A stretch of DNA of 64,000 nt, from NCBI GenBank assembly GCA_021292165.1, contig CM037878.1, positions 289,774,971 through 289,838,970 on the forward strand, read 5' to 3'. The DNA is from Shinisaurus crocodilurus. Taxonomy: Eukaryota > Chordata > Lepidosauria > Squamata > Shinisauridae. Shown here piece after piece: positions 33,606-43,538 of the stretch. The translations under genes were made by a program, and so were the position numbers. Within the stretch, counting starts at the first letter, position 1; every line of letters begins with the position of its first letter. The notes under the pieces were generated by a model, which was given only the letters and a program-made list of their open reading frames with translations, made no database searches and was not told where the DNA came from.

Positions 33606-33949
33606 ATGTGGCTCACGCTGGCTCAGCTGGCCTGAGCGTGGAAAGCTAAGCCGGGGTCAGGCCTGGTGATGACTTGGATGGGAGACCCCCCTCCTCTAGT
33701 TTCCTGCACTGAGCAGGGGGTTGGACTCGATGGCAGGACCGGTGCAAGGCAGTTTGGTGCCCTAGGCAAGATCAGATATTTAGCGCCCCCCTTCCCACTT
33801 GAGAGCGCTGTATTTTTTCCCCAAGGTGTTTCTGGCACCCCCTTTAGCCCTGCACCCTAGGCAGCTGCCTAGTTGGCCTAATGGTAGCACCGGCCCTGCT
33901 CGATGGCCTTGCAGGCCCCTTCCAACTCTATATATGAAATCTATGAACA
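33606..33949 (+). mobile_element. 5S-rRNA-derived SINE, split by a hAT MITE
   Basis: The 5S-like head carries box-A-like agctaagccggggtc at about 33644 and box-C-like tggatgggagacc at about 33676. The CR1-like tail resumes after the insertion with ctcgatggccttgcaggccc. It ends tatgaaatctatg. Confidence 0.9.
33734..33898. mobile_element. hAT-type MITE (family F) nested in 5S-SINE
   Basis: Exact 8-bp duplication ctcgatgg at 33726-33733 and 33899-33906. Removing the element and one copy of the duplication restores the SINE consensus. Confidence 0.96.
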
Positions 33950-34437
33950 AAGCCCGGGCCCCGCGTCCGCTTCCCTGCCGCCACGCCACTCAACACAACT
34001 CAGCCCCCCCTGAAGCGGCAAAGCTCCGGCTTTGCACACAAAGAGGAACTGAGGTGCCCGGGCGAGCCACCGATTGCTCCAGCCCAGTCGCGTGAGTCCT
34101 TCTTCGCCGCAAGCCCCGGCTTCACCTGCCCCAGCGCCAGCGGGGACGTTTCTCCGGGCGCTGGCGGATGCGCCGGACGCGCACAGACAAAGCCAAGCAA
34201 GGGAAGAGGCGGGGGAGAGAGTCCCGGGCAAAACCCCTGGCCCTCGCATCCTGGGAGCTGGAGTCCGTGCCAGGTCGCCCTGCCCAGCGTGACAGGCAGG
34301 TGGCAAACTACGACTCCCAGAGTGCCGTGCGAAAAGAAGAGCCGGCGTGGAAGGGAGGGCGCCTGCTTGGGTTTCCATCTGCCCAGGGGCTGAGAGAGGC
34401 GGCGGCAGCAGCGCGCGCGGCTGGGGCGGCTCGCTAG
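33950..34437 (+). promoter_or_regulatory. PLEKHB1: CpG island: probable PLEKHB1 promoter and 5'UTR exon
   Basis: GC-rich and CpG-rich from about 33955, ending in gcgcgcgcggctggggcggc just before a donor-like ctag|gtaaag at 34438. A strong ZNF143/THAP11-like element actacgactcccagagtgcc, followed by gtgcg, lies at 34307-34331, with a weaker one on the minus strand at 34247-34265. The next exon with a start codon begins at 36292, about 1.85 kb downstream, so exon 1 is most likely non-coding. The transcription start cannot be placed from sequence. Confidence 0.6.
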
Positions 34438-36291
34438 GTAAAGTATGGATTTGGGGGACGGGCTTTGGTTCCAGTCACTTTGATGTGATGGGCTTGGGGC
34501 GGGTGGTGGTGGTGGTGGTGGTGGGGAGTTGGGAAGCAGCTTTTTGCCTGCTCGGGAAGGTGGTAAATAAGTGGCAGAGGGCGCGCGCGCGCGGGGTGAG
34601 GCAGAATTTACAAAAGGTGTGGAGCCGCCTCTGGTACCCAGGAAAGCACCTGAGCATTTGTGCAGGCTTTGGTACCTCTCCCAGATCCCAGCAAAACACA
34701 ACGACAACGACACACACAGCAAAAAGGCAGCCCTCGAGGTGTGAGGCTGCTCCTGTGCCAGGCTCGGTGTTGTTGCCTTGTGTTCCCAGGATTAAGTGTG
34801 TGCTGTAGGTGATGAACCTGATCGAGATCCAACTCTTCTAGACAATTCCGAGGGACGCGGTTTAGTCGTTATTGTCGAGAGAGGACGACGACGGCGGTCA
34901 GCCCTAACTGAGTCGAGATGCTTAACCGGGGGAATGTTTAAATGTCTCCTTGGTCCAAATAATTTTAGAGTGCAACGGACTAGATCATTTAAGCGTCGTG
35001 TTGCAATTTGGGTGGCCGTTTGTTAGCACTGCTGTCGCGCTAAAAGAGAAAGAAAGAAAGAAAGAAAGAAAGAAGAGCTTGTGTGTCCAGTATATAACTG
35101 AAAGCTCCCACATAGCTGTGTACTTACACACATAAATAAATCCGGAGAGAAACTTTGGTTGAGCGTTTTCAGATGTTTTCCTTTACATCAATCTCAGGGT
35201 TTCGTTTTCCTCCTCCTCCAGATTTCTCCCTCCCTTGCAGGTATTATCTGGGCGGGTGGCTCTAGGCATGTTTACCTGGAAATAAGTCCCGCTGAGTTAA
35301 ATGGGGCTTATTTGTTATATAGGATAACAAGCCTAGCGTTTTACTTTTCTCCGGATCCTCTTGTATTTTGCTTTTGGAACATTTTTTTTTTTTTAAATTT
35401 ACCAGCTTTAAGTGACTTAAATCAGACGACAACAAGGCACCATTTATTCAGGATTCCATGTGCTCTGATGTGTCCTAGGATTCTATATATCTGTATACCG
35501 GTATTTCTTTCCCTTTCTCATTCCGGCTACCGCCCACTCAAGCCTCGCAAGGGTGACCCACATCTCTCTCGAGCCTGAGACACCTGAGCATGGGGCGCAT
35601 CTCCTCCTGTTCTTGTGTTATCTTCCTGCGACCGCATGTGCACTCTTTCGGAGACTCATGCGGAGTGTATGTCTATGCAAATTAGCAAAATCATATGTTT
35701 TTAAACAGTTTGGTTTATTTACACAGCGGAGCTGCCGTTGAATGGGAAGCAGTGGGTGGTGTTTATTTTCCCCAGATTGCCCAGATTATGCTGGCTCCTC
35801 TTTATGAGTCTGATTGCATTTACAGTGAGGATCCCCGAACAGCCTTTTTGAAGGGCAGCAAATGGGTGTTTGCAGCCATTCTGAGTACAGGAAATGAGGG
35901 GGGAACTTTAGGGAACCATTATAAAGTCTGCTTTGCTTCAGGTATGTTCTAGATAGCTTCAGTTAAACATAGAAACAACGGAGTGCTAATCTCTAAATCC
36001 CACTGAGGGAAACCACCATCTCTCTCTTCTCTCCCCCCCCCCTGTAATTTACATAACAGAGATAATTCGAGAGGAGCACTTAAAAAAAAAATCTGGTTAG
36101 TGCAGGCTTGTGCCTATATTTAGAAGTCCAATGACCCGAATTTCCACTCTGGGTTTCCCGATGGAAGCTTGCGTGTGGCTGGAAAAATTCCCAGTAGCTA
36201 AAACAAGTTGTTTTGGGAGCGAGTTGATGAGCGACAGGGATGGGATGCACCGTGATGATGGTTTAATATTCCCACCTTTTTCTTTCTTAAG
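34438..36291 (+). other. PLEKHB1: PLEKHB1 intron 1 (inferred)
   Basis: From the donor gtaaag to the acceptor ttctttcttaag at 36280-36291. It holds a (GGT)n run at 34503-34523, a (GAAA)n run at 35049-35074 and a degenerate caatgggg-type repeat near 35270-35310. Confidence 0.55.
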
Positions 36292-36370
36292 TTCATCTGC
36301 CCCGATAGACCGGTGGAGAAATCTCTGCAGACCATGGCCCTGTTGAAATGCGGCTGGCTCTGGAGGCAGA
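36292..36370 (+). CDS. PLEKHB1: PLEKHB1 exon 2, first coding exon (CDS 36334-36370)
   Basis: This exon carries the start codon of an evectin-family PH-domain protein. A polypyrimidine acceptor (tttttctttcttaag) ends at 36291 and a consensus donor gtaagt starts at 36371. The ATG at 36334 has a strong start context (accATGG), and the frame reads MALLKCGWLWRQ plus one base, which completes in exon 3. In the family, PLEKHB1 is a small PH protein with a C-terminal membrane anchor, reported in photoreceptors and brain and linked to post-Golgi membranes. GWLWRQ opens the first PH strand, and R11 corresponds to a lipid-contact residue described for evectin-2. An alternative acceptor (ctctgcag) at 36330 would give a shorter 5'UTR but the same protein. 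A hAT MITE lies only 50 bp past the donor. Confidence 0.88.
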
Positions 36371-36420
36371 GTAAGTTGACTTGGTGGGAATGCCTGGGGT
36401 GGGGTGGGATCCTATAAGAG

Positions 36421-36720
36421 CAGGGCCGGTGCTACCATTAGGCCAACTAGGCAGCTGCCTAGGGCACAGGGCTAAAGGGGGCGCCAGAAACGCCTTGAGA
36501 AAAAAAATACAGTGCTAAAATGCGTATTTTACCAAGTTTGTTTTACCAATCATATCTTGACTTGTAGTAGATGGAATTTCACAATTTTTTAAGGTTTTGC
36601 CAATTGACTTTTATTTCATAATGGGCATAGGGCTGGAGGGAGGGAGGGCTCAAGTGGGAAGGCCCCCCCGCTAAATATCAGATCTTGCCTAGGGCACCAA
36701 ACTGCCTTGCACCGGCCCTG
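36421..36720. mobile_element. hAT-type MITE (family F, long 300-bp form)
   Basis: Starts cagggccggtgctaccatta and ends gccttgcaccggccctg. Exact 8-bp duplication tataagag at 36413-36420 and 36721-36728. Longer than the two ~165-170 bp copies because the middle (36510-36640) is retained. Inserted 50 bp into a PLEKHB1 intron. Confidence 0.95.
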
Positions 36721-36889
36721 TATAAGAGTCTCTTTCCTTGAGAGATGTGGAGGCGGCTGGCTTGTTGTTTTCCTGTGTTTGTTCTGTTTCATGACGGGGC
36801 ATTTGGGGGACAAGTCAGGTCTTCTGCCTCTCTGTATTTGGGGTGACCAGGGAAGTGGTTTTTGGCACAATCTGGATCCTGAGAACTTA

Positions 36890-36985
36890 GCAGCACAATC
36901 CTGTTCACGTCTACTCGGGCATAAGTCTGACTGAGTTCAGTGGGGCTTGCACCCAGGTAAATGTGCACAGGATTGCAACCTAAAG
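36890..36985 (+). repeat. short dispersed repeat (caatcctg ... caggattgcaa)
   Basis: gcacaatcctgttcacgtct and atgtgcacaggattgcaacc form inverted ends around gttcagtggggcttgcaccc. Related to the sequence at 42130-42230 and 43100-43190. Confidence 0.6.
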
Positions 36986-36989
36986 AGAT

Positions 36990-37620
36990 GTTTGCTCGGG
37001 GGGGGGTCTCTTTTCATAGCCAAGCCCCATGTAAAGCAGGCCAGAGATGGAGCAAAATATCTTCGCATCCCAGAGCCATCTGGTTAACCTCACTGGGAAA
37101 CAGGGTGTTGGACTAGATGCACCGTTGGCCAGATCCAGGTGGACTCTTTTGATGTTCTGATGACTTTTCAATACCTGAAGCAGAAAATCCAAATGCACCC
37201 CACCACCGCCATAAAGGTGCTCAAATGCAGTAATAAATTAAAAAATTGACAGCTTGCTTCCCTTTAATGATACTCTAAAATCTCTCTTTTCAGGAGGGTC
37301 ACACATTGACCTGCCTAATAGAAAAGTGGCATTTGGTCAGTTTGATTCATTGGCAGTTGATGCAAACTTTCCTCCCGAAATTGTAAACATTGACCAGGAA
37401 CGACTTTGTGTGTCTTTAGGATTCTAGCTAAAAGGCCAGCACTTTTACTTTAAGAAAAACCCTAACAAAATCCAGATTCTCAGAATTTCATACGGTGGAG
37501 CTGATTTATTTTTGGGAGGGCAATTCTCCATGTATATTTGTGAAGTGCTTGGGGCTTGCGGCTCCGTGGAAAAGCAGCACAAGCATTTAAGTCCGTAAAA
37601 TATTTACGGATTATGGCTGT
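36990..37620. other. intronic; tail-repeat fragment near 37085-37160, otherwise nothing
   Basis: gtgttggactagatgcaccg matches the tail repeat at 8826. No exon seen. Confidence 0.5.
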
Positions 37621-37692
37621 GCCGGCCGGGGATGTTGGGAATTGTGGTTCAAAACATTCTGGAGGATGCCAAGTTGGGGACGGCTGATCCGG
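37621..37692. mobile_element. half copy of MITE family C
   Basis: gccggggatgttgggaattg, then tggttcaaaacattctggag and gccaagttggggacgg: a single right arm. Confidence 0.6.
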
Positions 37693-37764
37693 AGAATCTC
37701 CTGTGTTGGTTGCCTGGCATAGATATCTTGGAATGGGCTGACTTACTTGATGGCAAAAACTTTA

Positions 37765-38565
37765 TAGTATCGTCATTCTAGACTCCCAGCTGTCCATGGA
37801 GGCTCAGGTGGCAGCTGTGAGCCGGGCGGCGCTGTATCAACTCCATCTGATACGGCAGCTGCGCCCCTACCTTCCTAATCACCTGCTCCCATCGGTGGTT
37901 CATGCCTTGGTCTCCTCTCGCCTAGACTACTGTAATGCGCTCTACGTGGGGTTACCCTTGAAGACGGTCCGGAAGCTACAGCTGGTACAGAACGCGGCGG
38001 CTCGCCTGGTTAAAGGCAGCCGCCGCTGGGATCACATCACGCCAGTGCTCAAGGAGTTGCACTGGCTACCAGTTGCTTGCCGAGCCGAATTCAAGGTGTT
38101 GGTTTTGACCTTTAAAACCCTATACGGCTCCGGTCCAGTTTATCTCAAGGAGCGTCTCCAGCAACACCAAGTGGGCCGCTCAGCAAGATCTGCCATGGAC
38201 GGCCTTCTCCTTATCCCATCAGCCAGAGCAGCCAGGCTGGTGGGGACTAGGAAGAGGGCCTTCTCTGTGGCGGCCCCCGTACTGTGGAACTCTCTCCCGA
38301 GTGACCTCCGCCATGCCCCCTCTCTGCTGAGCTTCCGCCGCTCATTAAAAACGTGGCTGTTCAGGCGGGAATATGGGGTGGGTTAAGATTTTTTTAAATT
38401 TTAATACTGTTTTAAATGTATTTTATCTTGTTTTAAATGTATTTTATCTTGTTAAATGTATATTTTATTTTGTACATCGCCCAAGGTGGCCGGTTGCCGG
38501 CCAGATGGGCGATTGATAAATGTAAATAAATAAATAAAATAAATAAAAATAAATTTAAAAAAAAG
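37765..38565 (+). mobile_element. L2-like LINE, 5'-truncated, intact C-terminal frame
   Basis: An open frame from about 37765 to the stop at 38384 encodes the ORF2 C-terminal region of L2/CR1-group LINEs (LVSSRLDYCNALYVGLPLKT, VQNAAARLVKG, HWLPVACRAEFKVLVLTFKT, AFSVAAPVLWNSLPSDLRHA). The 3'UTR gives ggtggccggttgccggccag and a (taaa)n tail to about 38565. The frame is undamaged over ~200 codons, so the insertion is young. The reverse-transcriptase core is missing. Confidence 0.92.
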
Positions 38566-38637
38566 ACCCTCTGGGGGGGGGGATAAAAATGTGCCCCACT
38601 TCTTAAAGATGTTTTTGGCCTGAAGATGCCTCTAGTG

Positions 38638-38773
38638 CAGGGCTCTCCAACCTTGGGTCCCCAGATGTTGCTGGCCTACAGCTCCCCGCATACCCAGCCA
38701 GCATGACTAATGGCAAAGGATTCTGGGAGCTGTAGGCCAGCAACATCTGGGGACCCTAGGTTGGAGATCCCTG
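38638..38773. mobile_element. palindromic hAT-type MITE (family A2)
   Basis: cagggctctccaaccttggg paired with the ggttggagatccctg end. Flanks ctctagtg (38630-38637) and ctgtagtc (38774-38781) agree at six of eight positions. Confidence 0.87.
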
Positions 38774-38779
38774 CTGTAG

Positions 38780-39370
38780 TCTGAACGTGTTTTTCTTCCC
38801 AATGCACGTGCATCTGTCATGTCTATCAATAACCAGTAAGAGCAGAAGCAAGCTCCGTGCCAGCCCTGGATTTTGAGGGGGACTTGGGAACGGTGTCCAC
38901 AGCAGGCCCTGTCCTTGAGTGCACCCACCGTCTCCTTCCTGCTGTCCCAAGTGCCCGCTCCTTTGCCTTTTCACAACCACCAGAGGGAGAGTGGAAGGCA
39001 CGCAGGGCTGGCTCAAGCCCTCTCTTGCCTCCTGAAGCAAGAGACAACTTGCGCCACCACCCTGTGCCCCTCCCTCTCGCCGTTGCGCACCCCCCACCCC
39101 TTGCTGTGCTGTGCAGCGGTAGGAAGCGGCCTCCCGGGTCCCATGAGAGACCCAGCGATACTTCCGCAGGATCTCGCAACCCGGCCAAACTCCCGCGGGG
39201 ACTCACAAGAGCGAGCACTTCTTCTGGCTGTGCAGCTTTCGCTGACCGCAACAGACAACAGGAGAGGCTGCTTCCGGACAACCCTGCCGGCTGCTCACTT
39301 GCTGTGGCAAATGCCGCGCTGGGAGAACAACACTGCCGAGGGGGGCCACAGGATTGCTCCTTTGGAACAT
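38780..39370. other. no gene recognised
   Basis: GC-rich. Long antisense reading frames here have no recognisable domain. 39005-39270 may be an old dispersed repeat (gcagggctggctcaagccct). Confidence 0.4.
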
Positions 39371-39373
39371 TAT

Positions 39374-40086
39374 GAAACAGGATGGGGGACACTTGGCTCA
39401 ACAATACTACAAGCACGAAGGATCTTGGAATTGTGGTAGATCACAAGCTGAATATGAGCCAGCAATGCGATGCGGCTGCAAAGAAGGCAAATGCTATTTT
39501 GGGCTGCATTAATAGAAGTATCGCTTCCAAATCGCGGGAAGTGATAATTCCCCTTTACTCGGCACTGGTTAGGTCTCATCTTGAGTACTGCGTCCAGTTC
39601 TGGGCACCACACTTTAAGAAGGACGTAGACAAACTGGAGAGGGTTCAGAGGAGGGCAACAAGGATGATAAAGGGACTGGAAACAAGGCCCTATGAGGAGA
39701 GACTGAAAGAACTGGGCAGGTTTAGCCTTCAGAAGAGGAGACTGAGGGGAGATAGGACCGCACTCTTCTAGTACTTAAAGGGTTGTCACACAGAAGAGGG
39801 CCAGGATCTCTTCTCGATCATCCCAGTTTGCAGGGCACAGAGTAATGGGCTCAAGTGACAGGAACCCATATTCCACCTAAACATCAGGAAAAATTTCCTG
39901 ACTGTCAGAGCAATAAGACAGTGGAACCAACTACCTAGGGAGGTGGTGGGCTCTCCCACTCTGGAGGCATTCAAGGTGCAGCTGGACAGCCACCTGTCAG
40001 GGATGCTTTGACCTGGATTCCTGCATTGAGCAGGGGGTTGGACTCGATGGCCTGGTAGGCCCCTTCCAACTCTACTTTTCTATGAC
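39374..40086 (+). mobile_element. CR1 LINE, 5'-truncated
   Basis: Encodes CR1 ORF2 blocks [60 protein letters not shown], then a stop at 39768-39770. The frame resumes with [17 protein letters not shown]. The end matches the CR1 3' sequence through cttttctatgactctatg. One clear nonsense change and a further stop near 39856 leave it dead. Confidence 0.93.
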
Positions 40087-40087
40087 T

Positions 40088-40400
40088 CTATGTTGTCCTG
40101 AAATAAACAAGCTTTTCCAATTGCCCCTCTAGAAGGAGGAAGAGAAGGGACCTTTCAGATCTCACCTGGGAGGGCATTCTGGGCCACTGTGGTGCTACCA
40201 CTGAGAAGGTCCCGTTCCTGGTACCCACCAGAGGTACTCCCAGTAGGGAGGGCCACAGAGCAGAGCTTCCAAAACTGATTGTAAGGCTTGGGCAGGATTC
40301 TACGGGCAAAGGCCGTCCTTCCAAGCTGTTAATGGCTTTAAAGGTCAATACCAGCATTTTTAATTGGGCCTGGAAACGGACCAGCACCCAGTGAATGTAA
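40088..40400 (-). mobile_element. L2-like LINE C-terminal fragment
   Basis: The minus strand encodes FQAQLKMLVLTFKAINSLEG and LVGTRNGTFSVVAPQWPRMP, a degenerate form of the block seen at 37765-38386. Confidence 0.78.
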
Positions 40401-41010
40401 AATCAATGTAATGTGCTTAGATTGCTGAGCACCGACTGACACTCCGGCGGTTGCATTCTGCAGCATCAGTCGCAGTTCCTGAAACATCTTTAAAAGCGGC
40501 CCAAGATAGAGTGCATCACAATCGTGTCCTTATTGATTGCATTGACATAACAGCCTTTCTGCCGAGGCCCGCATCGTGGTTTCCCAGCTAAAATACAAGA
40601 AAAAAAGGGGGGGGGAAACCAACTCCAATATGACAAAATCATAAAGCCGCCAACTTGTCTTCAGTCGTTGGTGGTCGCTGCAGGAGGTGGTAGCTTTTGC
40701 TCCCGCCCCAGCCTGGCCTGGGTGGCTGCCCTTCTTCTATTTATCTGGAAGTAGGACCACCATTGATCCTGGGAGAGCTTGAGAAGGTGTGCTGAAGGCT
40801 GCAAGCAGGGCAACATTTTGTACCAAACTGCTCGGCTCGACGGAGCATCCACGTGAATAACTGCTGGACCTACTGAGGCAGAAACCTCTTCTCTCCGGCG
40901 CTTCCCTTGAAGCTTCGCCATCTGTTCCTAGTCCCTTTCTCCAGAGAGCTGTACAAGCAAGAACAGCAGGCGGATTCCTTTCTTTGCAGTGCCTCGTGTT
41001 TATCATTTCG
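40401..41010. other. no recognised feature
   Basis: Intronic, no exon or repeat family identified. Confidence 0.45.
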
Positions 41011-41011
41011 T

Positions 41012-41184
41012 TTGGACAGAAAAAAAAGGCCTACAACTCCCAGCATGCCCCAGCCAGCCTACAACTCCCAGCCTCCCCCAACCAGCTTTGCTGGCTGGGG
41101 GAGGCTGGGAGTTGTAGGCTGGCTGGGGCACGCTGGGAGTTGTAGGCCTTTTTTCCTGTCTAAACTTGCATAGGATTGCGCCTT
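41012..41184. mobile_element. foldback MITE (family D) with doubled arms
   Basis: ggacagaaaaaaaaggccta at the left and taggccttttttcctgtcta at the right. Two actcccagc arms in each orientation. The end acttgcataggattgcgcc has no full partner at the left. Confidence 0.87.
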
Positions 41185-41834
41185 TGATGTATTTCCCTCC
41201 TCTCCGCCCAAAGTGGTGCCCAAGGCGGCTAACCTGGGTGGCCCTGTGCCCTCTTTTACATAGGGCAGGCCAATTCCAGTTTAAAGAGGAAGAACCATCA
41301 GAACTGTTGCCGATCCACAGCTAGACACCCAGGCAGCACACAGAACCGTCAGGCCCACCGGTCACCGTCTTCCACACTATTTTTGAGATTGGCTGTATTT
41401 CTATTCAAATTATAAAAAAATATTTCTAAATTTCCCTCTGCACATATAAATGAGCACATGCAACTTTCACGCAAATTTGTGTCCTCTTGTTTTTTGTTTT
41501 GTTTGTTTTTTGGCGATGCATTTCCTCTTCTTTCTTTCTTTTTTTTTTGCCATTAAAATATGGCCACCCTACGGCTAACACTAGCAAAATACAAATAAAA
41601 AGAGAATCTCAATTCAAACATAAGAACAAATCCATGAACACAGCAGTAAAAAGAAATAAACGGCACCCAGTTAAAACCCTGTTCATCAGCACAGCAGCTT
41701 GCAAAACTTGCGAGAATTGTATTCTTTTCATGGCTTGTCCCCTGTGACCTCATCCACGTTCTTTTTCATCTCAAACCAGGAATGGCCTTCCCCAACGTGT
41801 AGGCCCCTTCCAACTCTGTGATCCTAAGATATGT

Positions 41835-41935
41835 TGGATGACACCTCCCAACATCCCTCAGCATAGCTGGCTGGAGCATGCTGGGAATTGTAGGACGTTT
41901 CTACTGTCTAAACCTGCATAGGATTGCACCCTTAC
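41835..41935. mobile_element. foldback MITE (family D), left end lost
   Basis: ggatgacacctcccaacatc at the left is a diverged arm. The right arm gctggagcatgctgggaatt runs to ataggattgcaccctt. Confidence 0.7.
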
Positions 41936-41984
41936 TCTATCCACAGCTCACAAGATTAACCCACCATTGAAAAACAAAGCTGTA

Positions 41985-42102
41985 TGTGCAGCTGGACAGC
42001 CATCTGTCGGGGATGCTTTGACCTGGATTCCTGCATTGAGCGGGGGGTTGGACTCGATGGCCTTGTAGGCCCCTTCCAACTCTACTTTTCTATGATTCTA
42101 AG
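41985..42102 (+). mobile_element. CR1 3'-end fragment
   Basis: gcagctggacagccatctgt to cttttctatgattctaagg, the last ~115 bp of CR1. Confidence 0.85.
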
Positions 42103-42127
42103 GAACGTTGTCATGTGAACTGATCAC

Positions 42128-42390
42128 AAGGCTGCCATCCAATGCACCTTGAAGTTAGCTTGAAGTTAGTCCTATTGAACACAATGGGATTTACTTCTGA
42201 GTAAACATATTTTAGGGTTGTACTGTAAGCTAAGTAGGACTTGTGACTTCAGCTGTGGCTGAACAGATGAGGCTGCTTTACACTGAGTCAGAACAATTAA
42301 TCCACCCCTCTTGTGCTCCAGTGGGATGAGCTCCAGCTTATGCTACCACTCCTCTCTCTGCAGCTCATTCGAGAAAAGGAAAATATTACT
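42128..42390 (+). repeat. long direct repeat, left copy
   Basis: Shares order and sequence with 43098-43312: gttgtactgtaagctaagta, gtgacttcagctgtggctga, ctctctgcagctcattcgag, then aaaaggaaaatatta. Part of it is the dispersed ttacttctgagtaaaca repeat. The copies differ by substitutions and small gaps. Confidence 0.8.
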
Positions 42391-42863
42391 CTCCTCTGTT
42401 GGAGAGGATGTGAAATTAGTGGAACTCAAATACATATGTGGTGGGAATGTAGGAAGGTAAGCAAGTTTGGGGACAAGGTATTTCAAGCAATAGGGGGGGA
42501 AATTACCCATCAAGAGATTTGTAAAACACCAGAGTTAGCTTTATGGAATATGTTTGTAAAAGGAAATAGAGAGATAAGAGAAAAAGCATTAATTGGTCTT
42601 CTGTTGACATCCGCGAGGCAATTAGTAGCAAGTAATTGGAAGACTGCCTGGATGTTGACAATACCTGTGTGTGTGTCTGGGGGGGAGATATCTGGGACAT
42701 GGCAATAAACAAAAAGTTGACACAGAAGTTAAGAGTGCATAGAGGAATAAAGAAAACAGATACTTTTAGGAAGGACTGGCGAAAATATATAGAGTATCTG
42801 AAAAAAGAATCGAACAGAATAAACTTGGAAGAAGCTTATAGAAATCTGTGGGACTCATGAAAA

Positions 42864-42896
<33 letters not shown>

Positions 42897-43080
42897 AAAG
42901 GAATGAAATAGGGTAAATCAGCATATTACCCTGGGACAGAAATAAAAAATAAAAGGTGGAAGATGAAGATATTGAAACTGACCAAGTGGAGGGAGGGATT
43001 GAGGTGGGATTATGTATTAATATTAAAGTGTTATGTATTTTTTTTCTTTTGAAAATGCAATAAATGTAATTTTAAAAAAT
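42391..43080 (+). mobile_element. L1 LINE, 5'-truncated
   Basis: Encodes the L1 ORF2 C-terminus: CWRGCEISGTQIHMWWECRK, ELALWNMFVKGNREIREKAL, LLLTSARQLVASNWKTAW, then WRKYIEYLKKESNRINLEEA and YRNLWDS with a stop at 42858-42860. A (gat)n run at 42865-42897 lies in the 3'UTR, and the end is A-rich. One frame shift is near 42665-42700. Confidence 0.9.
42865..42897. repeat. (GAT)n microsatellite
   Basis: About 11 gat units inside the L1 3'UTR. Confidence 0.95.
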
Positions 43081-43097
43081 CAACTTAAGGATCATAA

Positions 43098-43312
43098 AGC
43101 GGCTGTCCAATGCACACTTACCTTGAAGTTAGTCCTAGTGAGCACAGTGCAATTTACTTCTGAGTAAACATGTTATAGGGTTGTACTGTAAGCTACGTAG
43201 GACCTGTGACTTCAGTTGTGGCTGAACATGTGAGGTTGTCTCTCTTATGCTCCTGAGGCTGGTGCCATCCCCCTCTCTGCAGCTCATTCGAGAAAGGGAA
43301 AATATTAATGTC
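43098..43312 (+). repeat. long direct repeat, right copy
   Basis: Matches 42128-42390 on the far side of the L1 fragment. It ends in attcgagaaagggaaaatat, after which the sequences diverge. Confidence 0.8.
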
Positions 43313-43342
43313 CCTATAATTTTTTAAAAGGCAAACTGTGCA

Positions 43343-43348
<6 letters not shown>

Positions 43349-43374
<26 letters not shown>
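43349..43374. repeat. (CT)n microsatellite
   Basis: About 13 ct units. Confidence 0.95.
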
Positions 43375-43538
43375 CTTCTTGCTCTTCAGCGAGTTGGATC
43401 TGGCATCAGGCCTCTTCGTCGTGTCAAAAGAGCTGTGGGCTGGGGATACTTGATATTGGAGTCCGTCTCTTTAAAAAAGAAATCTAGCAGACAAGGCAGA
43501 ATAAGAGAGCGCACGACTGGGACGCGGACTCAGCAAAC

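Noticed and set aside
33644..33689. True 5S rRNA gene
   Set aside because: Only the internal-promoter half resembles 5S. It lacks a matching 5' half and T-run terminator, and continues into a CR1-like tail.
38826..39439. Overlapping 170-196-codon frames on both strands
   Set aside because: GC-rich sequence keeps stops rare. Three different frames are open together and none has a domain.
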